Part shown: positions 37,434 to 46,986 of the stretch, piece after piece
How the letters are laid out: every line of letters starts with the position of its first letter
Numbering within the stretch: position 1 is the first letter of the stretch
NCBI RefSeq assembly: GCF_900120295.1
Contig: NZ_LT635468.1
Location: forward strand, 124,001 to 188,000
DNA length: 64,000 nucleotides
Direction: 5' to 3'
Source: Blautia sp. Marseille-P3201T
GTDB lineage: Bacteria; Bacillota; Clostridia; Lachnospirales; Lachnospiraceae
Made by a program: the position numbers and the translations under genes
Notes under the pieces: model-generated
What the model saw: the letters and a program-made list of their open reading frames with translations, nothing else
Told to the model about the DNA's origin: nothing
The model's database searches: none

Positions 37434-38209
37434 CTTATGTCAACCTTCATTTCTTCTGATATTGTTACCGGTCCTCCCATTTTACAGGATATTACCTTGC
37501 CCTCTTCTTTTTTTACATACGCTTCTATCATGCCGCCCGGCTGGTAAAGCTCATATACAAATTCTCCTGTATCTGCATCCTTAGACAGATATACAGCAGC
37601 TCCCATGCTGCCGCTTCCGCAGCTGCTTTCCCATACCATAGAAGCTGTGCTCTCTACATATACCACAGGCGTCATCTGATTTCCTTCTAAAAACATAACG
37701 CCATAGGCATCACAGGGACATACTTTCTTCGCCTCCCCAATAAGCTCATCTACAAATTCCTGAGCTTTTGGCGCACTTTTTACAATAATATGGCAAATCC
37801 CCTCAAAGACTACCATAGAAAAAACTTCCCCTTTTACGGAAATCTCTTTTATCTCCAGCGGAAGGGGCATTTCTGTCCTTGCAGTGCCTTTTTCCATATC
37901 CACTGCCACCTTCAATTTCTTCTGAGAACCGCTGACATCCACCCACACTTCCTCTGCCTTTTCCTGTGAAAGCATATTCAGCAGATAGCCAAAGCTTCTG
38001 GTTGCGTTGCCACAGAATTCTCCGCCCATCATCTGCATGTGAAAATTTCCGTCCTGTGCTTCTTCCACAAAGCCTACCTGCTCGCCATGAAGCTCCTCCA
38101 TGCACAAAAGTTCTCTGGAAATTGCTGCGTACTCCTCTCTTTTTGCCGGACTCATTACAAAAATCGTTACATTTCCTGCCGGATTTGCTACTCGAATTTT
38201 TAATTCCAT
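37430..38209 (-). CDS. DapF-like amino-acid racemase (CntK-like)
   Basis: A 259-residue member of the diaminopimelate epimerase fold. Both catalytic cysteines are kept: Cys66 in GGEFCGNATRSFG and Cys197 in ESSCGSGSMGAA. The sequence is divergent from DapF proper and closer in style to the CntK/histidine-racemase branch, so a two-base epimerisation of another amino acid is likely. The frame extends 20 codons upstream, but ATG at 38209 has GGGAGG at 7 bases. It overlaps the C39-like gene by four bases. No other lysine or metallophore genes are near. Confidence 0.75.
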   Translation of the reverse strand: MELKIRVANPAGNVTIFVMSPAKREEYAAISRELLCMEELHGEQVGFVEEAQDGNFHMQMMGGEFCGNATRSFGYLLNMLSQEKAEEVWVDVSGSQKKLKVAVDMEKGTARTEMPLPLEIKEISVKGEVFSMVVFEGICHIIVKSAPKAQEFVDELIGEAKKVCPCDAYGVMFLEGNQMTPVVYVESTASMVWESSCGSGSMGAAVYLSKDADTGEFVYELYQPGGMIEAYVKKEEGKVISCKMGGPVTISEEMKVDIR

Positions 38210-38290
38210 ATACTCATACCTCCCAAATATTTTCGTTCCCCAATATATTTTAATCATATCACATTCCACATCAAAAAATAATAAAATTTA

Positions 38291-38319
38291 TCGACATTTG
38301 TAAAAAGCTGTGATATATA
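38291..38319 (+). promoter_or_regulatory. probable promoter of the MATE/GH20 unit
   Basis: TCGACA (38291-38296), 17 bp, TATATA (38314-38319), 38 bp before the TTG start of the MATE gene. Confidence 0.55.
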
Positions 38320-38356
38320 TTGAGTATAGGATTTCATAAAAAAGGGGGGACTTTTA

Positions 38357-39721
38357 TTGAAGACAAAAAATACTTCTGTGAACCAAATTACAGAGGGTGT
38401 TATATGGAAACAACTCCTGCTTTTCTTCTTCCCGATTATGCTGGGAACGCTGTTTCAGCAGCTCTACAATACGGCTGATGCAGTTGTTGTGGGACGTTTT
38501 GTGGGGACACAGGCGTTGGCTGCCGTAGGAGGCTCTACCGGACAGATGGTTAATCTGATTGTAGGCTTTTTTGTAGGTCTTTCTTCCGGCGCTACGGTAA
38601 TTATCGCCCGCTATTACGGAGCAAAAAACAAAAAGGAGTTAAACGACACTCTGCATACAGCCGCTGCTCTTTCTGTTGCAGGCGGCATTATTATCACCAT
38701 TGCCGGTATTGCTTTAACACCTTTCATGTTAAAGCTTATGAACACTCCAAAGGACGTTTTGCAGGACTCCTCCACTTATCTGAGAATTTATTTTGCAGGC
38801 ATTATTTTTGTGTTTATCTATAATGTAGGCTCTGCAATTTTAAGAGCTGTGGGAGACTCTACACGCCCTCTTTATTTCCTGATTGTATGCTGCTTTATTA
38901 ACATCTTTCTGGATATTCTTCTGGTAGTGGGGTTTGATATGGGTGTTGCCGGCGCTGCTCTCGCCACGGTAATTTCTCAGGCAGTCAGCGCTATTTTAGT
39001 AATTTATGCCCTGATGAAATCCAAGGATATGTATTGTCTGAAGCCAAAGGAAATTCATTTTCACAAGTTCCTTTTGCTGTCCATTGTTACCATTGGGCTT
39101 CCTGCGGGCATTCAGTCTGTCATGTATAATGTTTCCAATATGATTATTCAGACTTCTCTTAATGATTTGGGGACAAGTACCATGGCAGCTTACACTGCTT
39201 TTGGAAAGATTGATGCTATTTACTGGATGATTTCCGGCGCTTTCAGCGTGGCAATTACAACCTTTATCGGGCAGAATTACGGTGCTGGAAAATATCACCG
39301 TATGAAAAAGAGCGTTGCAGTCTGTCTGTTTATGGATTTTATTGCTTCTGTGCTGGTAAGTATTCTTTTACTTTCTCTGGGAGAATATCTCCTGCGAATG
39401 TTTACCACTGACCCGGAGGTGATTAAAATCGGTATGAAAATTATTCATGTGATTGCGCCCTCTTACGTGCTGTTTATTTTTATTGAAATTTTATCCAGCG
39501 CCCTTCGAGGAGTGGGAAATGTATTAGTTCCCATGCTTATGACTTGTACCGGCGTATGCTTGCTTCGTATTATCTGGATTTTCCTTGTAATACCGGAAAA
39601 ACCAAGCATTTCTGACATTTTGCTGTGTTATCCCATCTCATGGGGATTGACAGCAGCCCTGTTTGTTATTTACTATTACTTTGACCAGAAAAAATTCTAT
39701 AAAACACATATAGAACATTAA
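38357..39721 (+). CDS. MATE-family efflux transporter
   Basis: A 454-residue multidrug/toxin extrusion protein with 12 hydrophobic segments in two repeats of six. Family motifs LGTLFQQLYNTADAVVVGRF (near residues 33-52) and IGQNYGAGKY (near 306-315) are clear. Start is TTG, with GGGGGGA 7 bases upstream. It exports a cation-coupled substrate that cannot be named. The GH20 gene follows by 23 bp. Confidence 0.93.
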   Translation: MKTKNTSVNQITEGVIWKQLLLFFFPIMLGTLFQQLYNTADAVVVGRFVGTQALAAVGGSTGQMVNLIVGFFVGLSSGATVIIARYYGAKNKKELNDTLHTAAALSVAGGIIITIAGIALTPFMLKLMNTPKDVLQDSSTYLRIYFAGIIFVFIYNVGSAILRAVGDSTRPLYFLIVCCFINIFLDILLVVGFDMGVAGAALATVISQAVSAILVIYALMKSKDMYCLKPKEIHFHKFLLLSIVTIGLPAGIQSVMYNVSNMIIQTSLNDLGTSTMAAYTAFGKIDAIYWMISGAFSVAITTFIGQNYGAGKYHRMKKSVAVCLFMDFIASVLVSILLLSLGEYLLRMFTTDPEVIKIGMKIIHVIAPSYVLFIFIEILSSALRGVGNVLVPMLMTCTGVCLLRIIWIFLVIPEKPSISDILLCYPISWGLTAALFVIYYYFDQKKFYKTHIEH

Positions 39722-39744
39722 AACAATGAAAGGAAGCTATTATT

Positions 39745-41664
39745 ATGACTTTTTCTTATTCCAACGCACCTTCCTCTCTGGAGCTTGCACTGATTGAGGA
39801 AAGCACACAGATACTTTTAAATGAATACAGCAAGCAGTGTGCAGACGCAGAACGGCTCTGTGTAAACGTCACTTTTACTTCATCCGGAAACACTTTAAGG
39901 GTTTCTAAAAAAGGAGAACAGTGCACCATTACCTGCCATGAACCGGCTCATTATTTCCGCTGTCTCAATTACCTTATTCATCACTTGGATGAGGATTTTG
40001 ACTTTGAAGAAACGGGCTTTTTCGAGAAAAACGGTTTTATGCTGGACTGTTCCAGAAATGCCGTTTCTACTGTAAATACAGTTAAAAAATTAATTCGTAT
40101 TATGGCAAAGCTGGGACTTAATCAGTTACTTTTATATACAGAGGATACTTATGAGGTTCCGGGACTTCCTTACTTCGGTACTTACAGAGGCCGTTACTCA
40201 CAGGAAGAGCTTCGCCAGTTAGATGACTATGCTTACCAATTCGGAATTGAGCTCGTTCCCTGTATCCAGACACTCGCTCATTTAAGAAATGCCCTGAAAT
40301 GGCCTATGGGACAGGACTTAAAGGACAGCGCCGATATTTTGCTGGTAGGTTCTGAAAAAGTCTACGATTTTATCAGACAGCTTTTAACCTCTGTAAAAAG
40401 CTGCTTCCGTTCTGAAAATATTCATATCGGTATGGATGAGGCTGTTATGCTGGGACTTGGAAATTATCTGCACCAGAACGGCTACAAGAAAAGCTCTGAG
40501 CTGCTTTTAGAGCATACCGACCGTGTTCTGGAAATTTGCAGAGAATTGAACTTAAAGCCTATGATGTGGAGTGATATGTTTATTTCCTCCAACGCCGGAA
40601 CATGGTATTACAATGTTGACGAAAACGTTGATACTACAAGCTGGACAAAACCGGCAGATGATTTGGCTTTGGTATATTGGGATTACTATAATACAGACAG
40701 AAGCGTATATCGCAAGATGCTTCGTATTCATAACGAAATCGCTAAAAGAACGGTATTTGCCGGCGGTATCTGGAACTGGAACGGTATTGCGCCAAACTAC
40801 GGCAGAACAATCAACTGCACAATTCCTGCCCTTTTAGAATGTCAGGCACAGAATGTGAAAGAGGTATTTGCTACCGGCTGGATGGACAACGGAGCGGAAA
40901 CTCCGATTGACGCTATTTATCCGGGACTTGTGGCATTTGCTACCCTTTGCTTCCACTCTGATTTAGATGAAGCCGTTTTAAAACAGAACTTTGCTGACTG
41001 CGTAGATGCAGCTTGGGAAGATTTTGAGCTTTTGGACAGATTTGACTCTCTTTTCCAAGGAGACGGAAATAACATTTCTGCCGATAATCCTTCCAAATAT
41101 TTGCTGTATCAGGACGCTATGCTGGGTATGTTTGACTACCACATTCAAGGAGTAGATACAAAGTCCTATTATAAAGATTTAGCTGACAAGCTGGACAAAT
41201 GTGCAAACGAAAATTCTTGCTACAAAACATTATTTAATTTCTATAAATATTTTGCCCTTGTACTGTCTGAAAAAGCGGATTTGGGAATTCGTTTAAAAGA
41301 AGCTTATGATAAAAACGATTTGTCCACATTAGAAGAATTAAACGCAAAAGTTATCCCCAATATTCTGGAGAATTTACAACTTATGCACCAATTCCGTGAG
41401 GAGTTATGGATGAAAGATGCAAAGCCTTTTGGTTACGAGCTTATGGATATTAAACTTGGCGGAGTTTCTGCACGTTTAAAAGCCTGCCAGAGACGTATTG
41501 CTTCTTATCTTGCCAAGGAAGTGGATAAATTAGAAGAATTAGAGCAGGAACGCCTGCCTTACTGGACAGTGGAAAATAAATATCCACATGATATGAAGGT
41601 AGAACTTCGTGAAAATATCTGGAGCAGAATTGTCAGTGGATGTGATTTAATCGATACGATTTAA
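39745..41664 (+). CDS. GH20 beta-N-acetylhexosaminidase (GcnA-like)
   Basis: A 639-residue family 20 enzyme in the size class of streptococcal GcnA (GH20C). The Asp-Glu catalytic pair is in HIGMDEA near residue 230. The barrel starts near residue 94 (FMLDCSRNAVS), with QTLAHLRNALKW near 175 forming the substrate loop. It removes terminal beta-GlcNAc or GalNAc; no signal peptide, so it is probably cytoplasmic and acts on imported glycans. That complements the mannosidase locus at the left. Start ATG follows AAAGGAAG, and it is co-transcribed with MATE. Confidence 0.9.
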   Translation: MTFSYSNAPSSLELALIEESTQILLNEYSKQCADAERLCVNVTFTSSGNTLRVSKKGEQCTITCHEPAHYFRCLNYLIHHLDEDFDFEETGFFEKNGFMLDCSRNAVSTVNTVKKLIRIMAKLGLNQLLLYTEDTYEVPGLPYFGTYRGRYSQEELRQLDDYAYQFGIELVPCIQTLAHLRNALKWPMGQDLKDSADILLVGSEKVYDFIRQLLTSVKSCFRSENIHIGMDEAVMLGLGNYLHQNGYKKSSELLLEHTDRVLEICRELNLKPMMWSDMFISSNAGTWYYNVDENVDTTSWTKPADDLALVYWDYYNTDRSVYRKMLRIHNEIAKRTVFAGGIWNWNGIAPNYGRTINCTIPALLECQAQNVKEVFATGWMDNGAETPIDAIYPGLVAFATLCFHSDLDEAVLKQNFADCVDAAWEDFELLDRFDSLFQGDGNNISADNPSKYLLYQDAMLGMFDYHIQGVDTKSYYKDLADKLDKCANENSCYKTLFNFYKYFALVLSEKADLGIRLKEAYDKNDLSTLEELNAKVIPNILENLQLMHQFREELWMKDAKPFGYELMDIKLGGVSARLKACQRRIASYLAKEVDKLEELEQERLPYWTVENKYPHDMKVELRENIWSRIVSGCDLIDTI

Positions 41665-41740
41665 GAGATTTTAAAGGTTTCCTCTTTTATTTCCATCATT
41701 TTATGATACACTATAAGGAAATAAAGGAGGAAATACTTTT

Positions 41741-42112
41741 ATGGAAGAACACACATTACCCCATCAGCACGGAGAACATGGGGAACATTTAATAGAACAT
41801 ATACCTGACACAGAAAAATTTCAAATTGTTGCTTCTATCTTCAAACAGCTCAGTGATACCACACGTATTCGCATTTTTTGGATTTTATGCCACTGCGAAG
41901 AATGCGTAATCAATATCTCTGCCTTAATGGATATGAGCAGTCCTGCGGTAGCACATCATTTACGGCTCTTAAAAAGCAGCGGTCTGGTAGAAACCCGCAG
42001 AGAAGGAAAGGAAACTTATTATAAAGCCAGTTCATCAGAAAAAGCACAGTCTCTTCATCACATGATTGAACAGATGATGGATATTTCCTGTCTATCGGCA
42101 TCTAAAAAATAA
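41741..42112 (+). CDS. ArsR/SmtB-family metal-sensing repressor
   Basis: A 123-residue winged-helix protein with a His-rich N-terminus (HQHGEHGEH) and a cysteine pair in CHCEEC, then the DNA-recognition helix MSSPAVAHHLRLLKSSG near residues 67-83. This fits zinc or cadmium sensors of the SmtB/CzrA/CadC type. It has its own ribosome site (AAAGGAGG) and a short palindrome ATCATTTTATGAT at 41695-41707 in its leader. The Zn/Cd-type P-ATPase genes are 2.6 kb away, so it may regulate them. Confidence 0.9.
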   Translation: MEEHTLPHQHGEHGEHLIEHIPDTEKFQIVASIFKQLSDTTRIRIFWILCHCEECVINISALMDMSSPAVAHHLRLLKSSGLVETRREGKETYYKASSSEKAQSLHHMIEQMMDISCLSASKK

Positions 42113-42121
42113 AGAGTCAGA

Positions 42122-42253
42122 GCTTTAAATATCATTCCGAAATATTTATACACTTTTAGCGAATTTGTCGAGCACGCTTTGAGATTACAAGCTCAAAGTG
42201 AGCGCAGGCTGAGCATAAAATGTATAAATATTCTGGAGATGTACCTAAAGCGC
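42122..42253. repeat. long imperfect palindrome, copy C
   Basis: Same core as the copies at 2577 and 24999 (GAGCACGCTTTGAG, ATTACAAG, CTCAAAGTGAGCGCAG). Arms AATATTTATACAC / TGTATAAATATT extend outward to GCTTTA / TAAAGC. It lies between the converging ArsR and feoB stops, so it could act in both directions. Confidence 0.86.
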
Positions 42254-42273
42254 CAACTCCTTATTTTTTTAAT

Positions 42274-44604
42274 TTAGAGTAACATTGCAATATGATAAAC
42301 TGCAAATGCTACAATCCATGCAATGACGCACTGCCCGATTACCATAGCTGTTGCCCATTTTCCCCCAAGCTCACGTTTTACAGATGCAATTGCTGCCACA
42401 CATGGAGTATAAAGAAGGCAGAATACCAGTAACGCTGCTGCTCCCGGTATACTTATACTGCTCTGTAAAGCAGCTGTACTTCCAAATAATACAGTAAGAG
42501 AAGATACCACGCTTTCTTTTGCCAAAAAGCCTGAAATCAAGGCTGTCACAATTCTCCAGTCTCCAAATCCCATTGGTGCAAAAACAGGTGCCAATACACC
42601 GGCAACTAACGCCAAAATACTGTTCTGTGAATTTGTCGTCATATTCAGACTTGTATCAAAGTTCTGTAAGAACCAGATTACAATAGTTGCAATAAAGATA
42701 ACAGTAAAAGCTCTCTGAAGGAAATCTTTTGCTTTATCCCACAGCAGATGTCCTACATTTTTCAGTCCAGGCATACGATAATTGGGAAGCTCCATAACAA
42801 AAGGAACTGCCTCCCCTTTAAACGCCGTCTTCTTGAAAATCAATGCCATAATAATTCCCATAACAATTCCGAAAACGTACAGAGAAATCATCACCAGAGC
42901 TCCGTGTTTTGGGAAAAATGCTGCTGTGAAAAACGCATAAATAGGAAGCTTTGCGGTACAGCTCATAAACGGCGTAAGAAGGATTGTCATCTTTCTGTCT
43001 CGCTCAGAAGGAAGGGTACGGCTTGCCATAACACCCGGAACAGTACATCCAAATCCTATCAGCATAGGCACAATACTTCTTCCGGAAAGTCCCAGCTTTC
43101 GAAGCAGCTTATCCATAATAAATGCCACACGCGCCATATAACCGCTGTCTTCCAAAAGGGACAGGAAGAAAAACAAGGTTACAATAATCGGCAGAAAGCT
43201 CAAGACACCGCCTACACCGTTAAAAATACCATCAATGACAAGAGAATGCAGCACACCTGATACATGTGCTTCCTGCATTGCCATATCCGCCAGTTCTGTA
43301 AGATAGGTAATACCGGACTCTAAAAGCCCCTGAAGAAAAGCTCCTACCACACTGAAGGTAAGCCAGAATACAATTCCCATAATTCCGATAAACGCAGGAA
43401 TTCCTGTATACTTTCCCGTAAGAAAACGGTCAATACTTCTGCTTCTGATATGCTCCTTGCTTTCTTTTGGCTTTACCACAGCTTCTCCGCAGACATCTTC
43501 AATATACTGGAAACGCATCTGGGCAATTCCTGCCGCTCTGTCAAGACCTGTCTCCTCCTCCGTCTGTTTTGCAATTTGCTCTAAAATATTCTGTTCATTT
43601 TCTGTAAGCTCCAGTTGTTCTAAAATTTTTCTGTCACCTTCCATCACCTTGCTGGCTGCAAAGCGCACCGGAATTCCTGTCTTCTGTGCATGGTCTTCAA
43701 TAAGGTGCATGACTGCATGAATTCCTCTGTGAATTCCTTCCTCTTTTCGGCAAAAATCTGTTTCCATCGGTGTTTCCTGATATTTTGCCACGTGAAGGGC
43801 ATGCTGGATAAGCTCTTCAATCCCTTCCCCCTTTGCTGCCGAAATAGGCACAACAGGCACACCAAGAGCTGCCTCCATCTCATTTACCAGAACAGAACCT
43901 CCGTTTTCCCGAAGCTCATCCATCATATTTAAAGCCACTACCATAGGAAATCCCAGCTCCAAAAGCTGCATGGTAAGATACATATTTCTTTCAATATTGG
44001 TAGCGTCTACAATGTTGATAATTCCCTTTGGTCTTTCACGGATAACAAACTCTCTTGTGACAATTTCCTCACTGCTGTAAGGTGACATAGAGTAAATTCC
44101 CGGCAAGTCTGTTATCAATGTGTTATTATGACCTTTAATCACACCATCCTTGCGGTCTACGGTAACACCGGGGAAGTTCCCCACATGCTGCTTCGAGCCT
44201 GTAAGCTGATTGAATAAAGTTGTTTTTCCGCAGTTCTGGTTTCCCACCAGCGCAAAGGTTAAGGTTTCACTGTCCGGTAATGGATTTTCACTTTTTCTGT
44301 CATGAAATTTTCCACCCTCACCATATCCGGGGTGCAGCTTTTCCTGTCTGTTCTTCTTCTTTTCCTTATCTTTCGGTCGATGTTCTTTGCTGATTTCAAT
44401 GTTTTCTGCATCTTCTAAACGAATAGTCAGTTCATATCCGTGGATACGCAGCTCAATCGGGTCTCCCATCGGCGCATATTTTACTACGGTTACTTCTGTT
44501 CCCTGTATCAAACCCATATCCAGAAAATGCTGACGTAAAGCGCCGCTTCCTCCTACGGAAAGAATAGTGGCTGTGCTTCCTATCTGTAATTCACTTAGCT
44601 TCAT
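42274..44604 (-). CDS. feoB: ferrous iron transporter FeoB with fused FeoA
   Basis: A 776-residue fusion. Residues 1-75 are a FeoA (SH3-like) domain, a charged linker follows to about 105, then the FeoB G domain with G1 (GNQNCGKTT, 121-129), DLPG and NMMD, and finally the Gate/FeoB_C membrane region with about 8-10 helices (from about residue 385). It takes up Fe2+. The start follows GAAGG. A promoter is at 44698-44726. No separate feoA is next to it because it is fused. Confidence 0.95.
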   Translation of the reverse strand: MKLSELQIGSTATILSVGGSGALRQHFLDMGLIQGTEVTVVKYAPMGDPIELRIHGYELTIRLEDAENIEISKEHRPKDKEKKKNRQEKLHPGYGEGGKFHDRKSENPLPDSETLTFALVGNQNCGKTTLFNQLTGSKQHVGNFPGVTVDRKDGVIKGHNNTLITDLPGIYSMSPYSSEEIVTREFVIRERPKGIINIVDATNIERNMYLTMQLLELGFPMVVALNMMDELRENGGSVLVNEMEAALGVPVVPISAAKGEGIEELIQHALHVAKYQETPMETDFCRKEEGIHRGIHAVMHLIEDHAQKTGIPVRFAASKVMEGDRKILEQLELTENEQNILEQIAKQTEEETGLDRAAGIAQMRFQYIEDVCGEAVVKPKESKEHIRSRSIDRFLTGKYTGIPAFIGIMGIVFWLTFSVVGAFLQGLLESGITYLTELADMAMQEAHVSGVLHSLVIDGIFNGVGGVLSFLPIIVTLFFFLSLLEDSGYMARVAFIMDKLLRKLGLSGRSIVPMLIGFGCTVPGVMASRTLPSERDRKMTILLTPFMSCTAKLPIYAFFTAAFFPKHGALVMISLYVFGIVMGIIMALIFKKTAFKGEAVPFVMELPNYRMPGLKNVGHLLWDKAKDFLQRAFTVIFIATIVIWFLQNFDTSLNMTTNSQNSILALVAGVLAPVFAPMGFGDWRIVTALISGFLAKESVVSSLTVLFGSTAALQSSISIPGAAALLVFCLLYTPCVAAIASVKRELGGKWATAMVIGQCVIAWIVAFAVYHIAMLL

Positions 44605-44697
44605 CTTCTGCCTTCTTTCTTATTAGTTTCATCTAACTCATCTTGTAAGGATTGGAGCTGCTCTATATAACAGCTCCTTAAAATCTTTTCCTTATAC

Positions 44698-44726
44698 AGT
44701 ATACGTTCTTATCCCTGTAAAAGCAA
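44698..44726 (-). promoter_or_regulatory. probable feoB promoter
   Basis: TTGCTT (44721-44726), 17 bp, TATACT (44698-44703) on the minus strand, 94 bp before the feoAB start. A 24-base hairpin (GGAGCTG/CAGCTCC) lies in the leader at about 44654-44677. Confidence 0.6.
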
Positions 44727-44745
44727 CTGTTTCTTACAGTAACTT

Positions 44746-46632
44746 TTATAAATTTTGTACTCTGAGAGCACGAATTGCATTTAAAACAGCAATAATCATA
44801 ACACCCACATCTGCGAAAATCGCAAACCACATGTTGGCAACGCCTACTGCTCCAAGCGCCAGACAACCGAATTTAATCACTAATGCAAAAACAATATTCT
44901 GATATACAATGCCAAGGCATTTTCTGGAAATTCCAATGGCTTTAGAAATTTTCAGCGGGTCGTCATCCATCAGAACCACATCTGCCGCCTCAATGGCTGC
45001 ATCCGAGCCCATAGCGCCCATGGCAATTCCAATATCTGCACGGGTAAGAACCGGCGCATCATTAATGCCGTCACCTACAAATGCCAGTTTTTCCTTTTCA
45101 GATTTTGCCAAAAGTAATTCCTCGACTTTTGTTACCTTATCTCCCGGAAGTAATTCTGCATAAACCTCGTCAATCCCCAAAGACTGTGCAACCTGCTCTG
45201 CCACAGTTTTTGCATCTCCGGTAAGCATAATCGTTTTCTTTACTCCAGCCTTTTTCAGCCGTGCAATGGCTTCTTTGGAATGTTCCTTTACAAGGTCAGA
45301 AATTACAATATGTCCTTCATATTTGCCGTCTATTGCCACATGGATAATCGTTCCCACTTTGTGGCAATCCTGATATTCCACGTTTAATTTCTTCATCAGC
45401 TTACTGTTTCCTGCTACAACTTCTCTTCCGTCTACTTTTGCAATTATTCCATGACCGCTGATTTCCTGAATATCGGAAACTCTGTTTCTGTCAATTTCTT
45501 TACCGTAAGCTCTTTGAAGACTCTTACTGATTGGATGAGAAGAAGCACATTCCGCCAATGCAGCATATTCCAACAATTTCTTTTCTTCCATTTCATTATG
45601 ATGAACACCGCTTACCTCAAAGACACCCTGTGTTAAAGTACCTGTCTTATCAAAGACCACATATTTCGCCTGAGATAAGGTTTCCATATAGTTAGAGCCT
45701 TTAATTAAGACGCCTTCCTTGCTTGCCCCGCCAATTCCTGCAAAAAAGCTGAGCGGAATACTGATAACAAGAGCACAAGGACAACTGATAACAAGGAATG
45801 TCAATGCACGATAAATCCATACGCCCCACTGGGCTGTCTGTCCCAAAAACAACATCTGTACCAGAGGCGGAAGGATTGCCAGTGCCAAGGCACTATAACA
45901 AACTGCCGGTGTATATACTTTTGCAAATTTGGAAATAAAGTTTTCGGATTTGGACTTTCTGGAACTGGAATTTTCCACAAGCTCTAAAATCTTCGATACC
46001 GTAGACTCTCCAAATTCCTTTGTTGTCCTGATTTTCAGCACACCGTTTAGATTGATACATCCGCTGATAATCTCATCTCCCTGCTTTACATCACGGGGAA
46101 GGCTTTCACCTGTCAAAGCGCTGGTATTTAGACTGGAACTCCCTTCCGTAACAATCCCGTCTAAAGGAACCTTTTCTCCCGGCTGTACTACAATAATACT
46201 GTCAATTTCCACTTCGTCCGGGTCTACTTTTTCCAGCTTTCCGTCTCGCTCTACATTGGCATAATCAGGACGGATATCCATCAATGCACTGATATTTCTG
46301 CGGCTTTTTCCCACTGCATAGCTCTGGAACAGCTCGCCTATTTGGTAAAACAACATAACCGCAATGGCTTCATTATAATCTCCGCTCTTGGAATAAATTG
46401 CCAAAACAAAAGCTCCCACAGTAGCCACTGCCATTAAGAAGTTCTCATCAAAAACACGCCTGTTCAGGATACCCCGTCCGGCTTTTCTTAAAATATCATA
46501 TCCGATAATCAGATAAGCTGCCAAATAAAGGGCTAACTGTAATATTCCTGTTGCAGGTATCAAATTCAGCGCAATCACCATCACTGTTGTAATGATAATT
46601 CTAATCAACATCTTCTTCTGCTTTTTGTTCAA
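44746..46632 (-). CDS. Zn2+/Cd2+-type P1B ATPase
   Basis: A 628-residue heavy-metal ATPase with CPC in SCPCALVISIP, the phosphorylation motif FDKTGTLTQG, the SSHPISK motif of the nucleotide domain, and TGDAKTVAEQVAQ plus GDGINDAPVL. The N-terminal metal-binding domain usual for this group is absent; the HMA domain is the separate small protein upstream. TTG at 46632 is chosen because AAGGAAGG is 8 bases before it; an earlier ATG has no ribosome site. It exports zinc, cadmium or related ions. Confidence 0.92.
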   Translation of the reverse strand: MNKKQKKMLIRIIITTVMVIALNLIPATGILQLALYLAAYLIIGYDILRKAGRGILNRRVFDENFLMAVATVGAFVLAIYSKSGDYNEAIAVMLFYQIGELFQSYAVGKSRRNISALMDIRPDYANVERDGKLEKVDPDEVEIDSIIVVQPGEKVPLDGIVTEGSSSLNTSALTGESLPRDVKQGDEIISGCINLNGVLKIRTTKEFGESTVSKILELVENSSSRKSKSENFISKFAKVYTPAVCYSALALAILPPLVQMLFLGQTAQWGVWIYRALTFLVISCPCALVISIPLSFFAGIGGASKEGVLIKGSNYMETLSQAKYVVFDKTGTLTQGVFEVSGVHHNEMEEKKLLEYAALAECASSHPISKSLQRAYGKEIDRNRVSDIQEISGHGIIAKVDGREVVAGNSKLMKKLNVEYQDCHKVGTIIHVAIDGKYEGHIVISDLVKEHSKEAIARLKKAGVKKTIMLTGDAKTVAEQVAQSLGIDEVYAELLPGDKVTKVEELLLAKSEKEKLAFVGDGINDAPVLTRADIGIAMGAMGSDAAIEAADVVLMDDDPLKISKAIGISRKCLGIVYQNIVFALVIKFGCLALGAVGVANMWFAIFADVGVMIIAVLNAIRALRVQNL

Positions 46633-46661
46633 AACTGCCACCTTCCTTCTGCTATAAATTT

Positions 46662-46691
46662 GCACCCCTTTTGCGGTTACCGCCGGGGTGC
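46662..46691 (-). other. stem-loop between HMA protein and ATPase genes
   Basis: GCACCCC and GGGGTGC pair with a GGCGGTAACCGC inner loop. No proper T-run follows, so it probably tunes mRNA stability between the two genes and does not end transcription. Confidence 0.6.
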
Positions 46692-46697
46692 TGATTT

Positions 46698-46916
46698 TTA
46701 AAGCTCAATTTCACAATCGGACTCTACTTTTTTACAAGCCTTTAAAACATTTTTCATGACCTTTTTCGGGTCCTGTCCTTCTTCAAATTCCACAATCATT
46801 TTCTGAGTCATGAAATTCACAGTGGCAGAAGCAACGCCCTCTGTTTTTCTTGTTGCATCTTCCATTAAGTTTGCACAGTTTGCACAGTCTACTTCAATAT
46901 TGTAAGTCTTCTTCAT
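46698..46916 (-). CDS. HMA domain protein (CopZ/ZntA-type)
   Basis: A 72-residue ferredoxin-like metal-binding domain with the DCANCAN motif (CxxC) at residues 10-16. That motif is typical of the metal-binding domain of ZntA/CadA exporters. It presumably delivers metal to the downstream P1B ATPase, which lacks its own domain. Start ATG follows AGAGAGG. Promoter and possible operator are just upstream. Confidence 0.9.
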   Translation of the reverse strand: MKKTYNIEVDCANCANLMEDATRKTEGVASATVNFMTQKMIVEFEEGQDPKKVMKNVLKACKKVESDCEIEL

Positions 46917-46956
46917 AATAAAATACCTCTCTTTTCAATATAATGTTTTCTTAATG

Positions 46957-46974
46957 ATTAAATATATGTTTAAT
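46957..46974. promoter_or_regulatory. candidate metal-repressor operator
   Basis: ATTAAATATATGTTTAAT is an 18-base inverted repeat between promoter and start of the HMA gene. SmtB/ArsR operators are AT-rich inverted repeats of this kind, so the ArsR protein at 41741 might bind; this is inferred. Confidence 0.5.
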
Positions 46975-46986
46975 TGTTATATCTAT

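Noticed and set aside
41695-41707. ATCATTTTATGAT palindrome as a definite ArsR operator
   Set aside because: Too short and too common in AT-rich DNA to claim by itself; mentioned only with the gene.
44649-44677. GGAGCTG/CAGCTCC hairpin as terminator of the P1B ATPase gene
   Set aside because: It lies downstream of the feoB promoter and has no T-run; more likely a leader structure.
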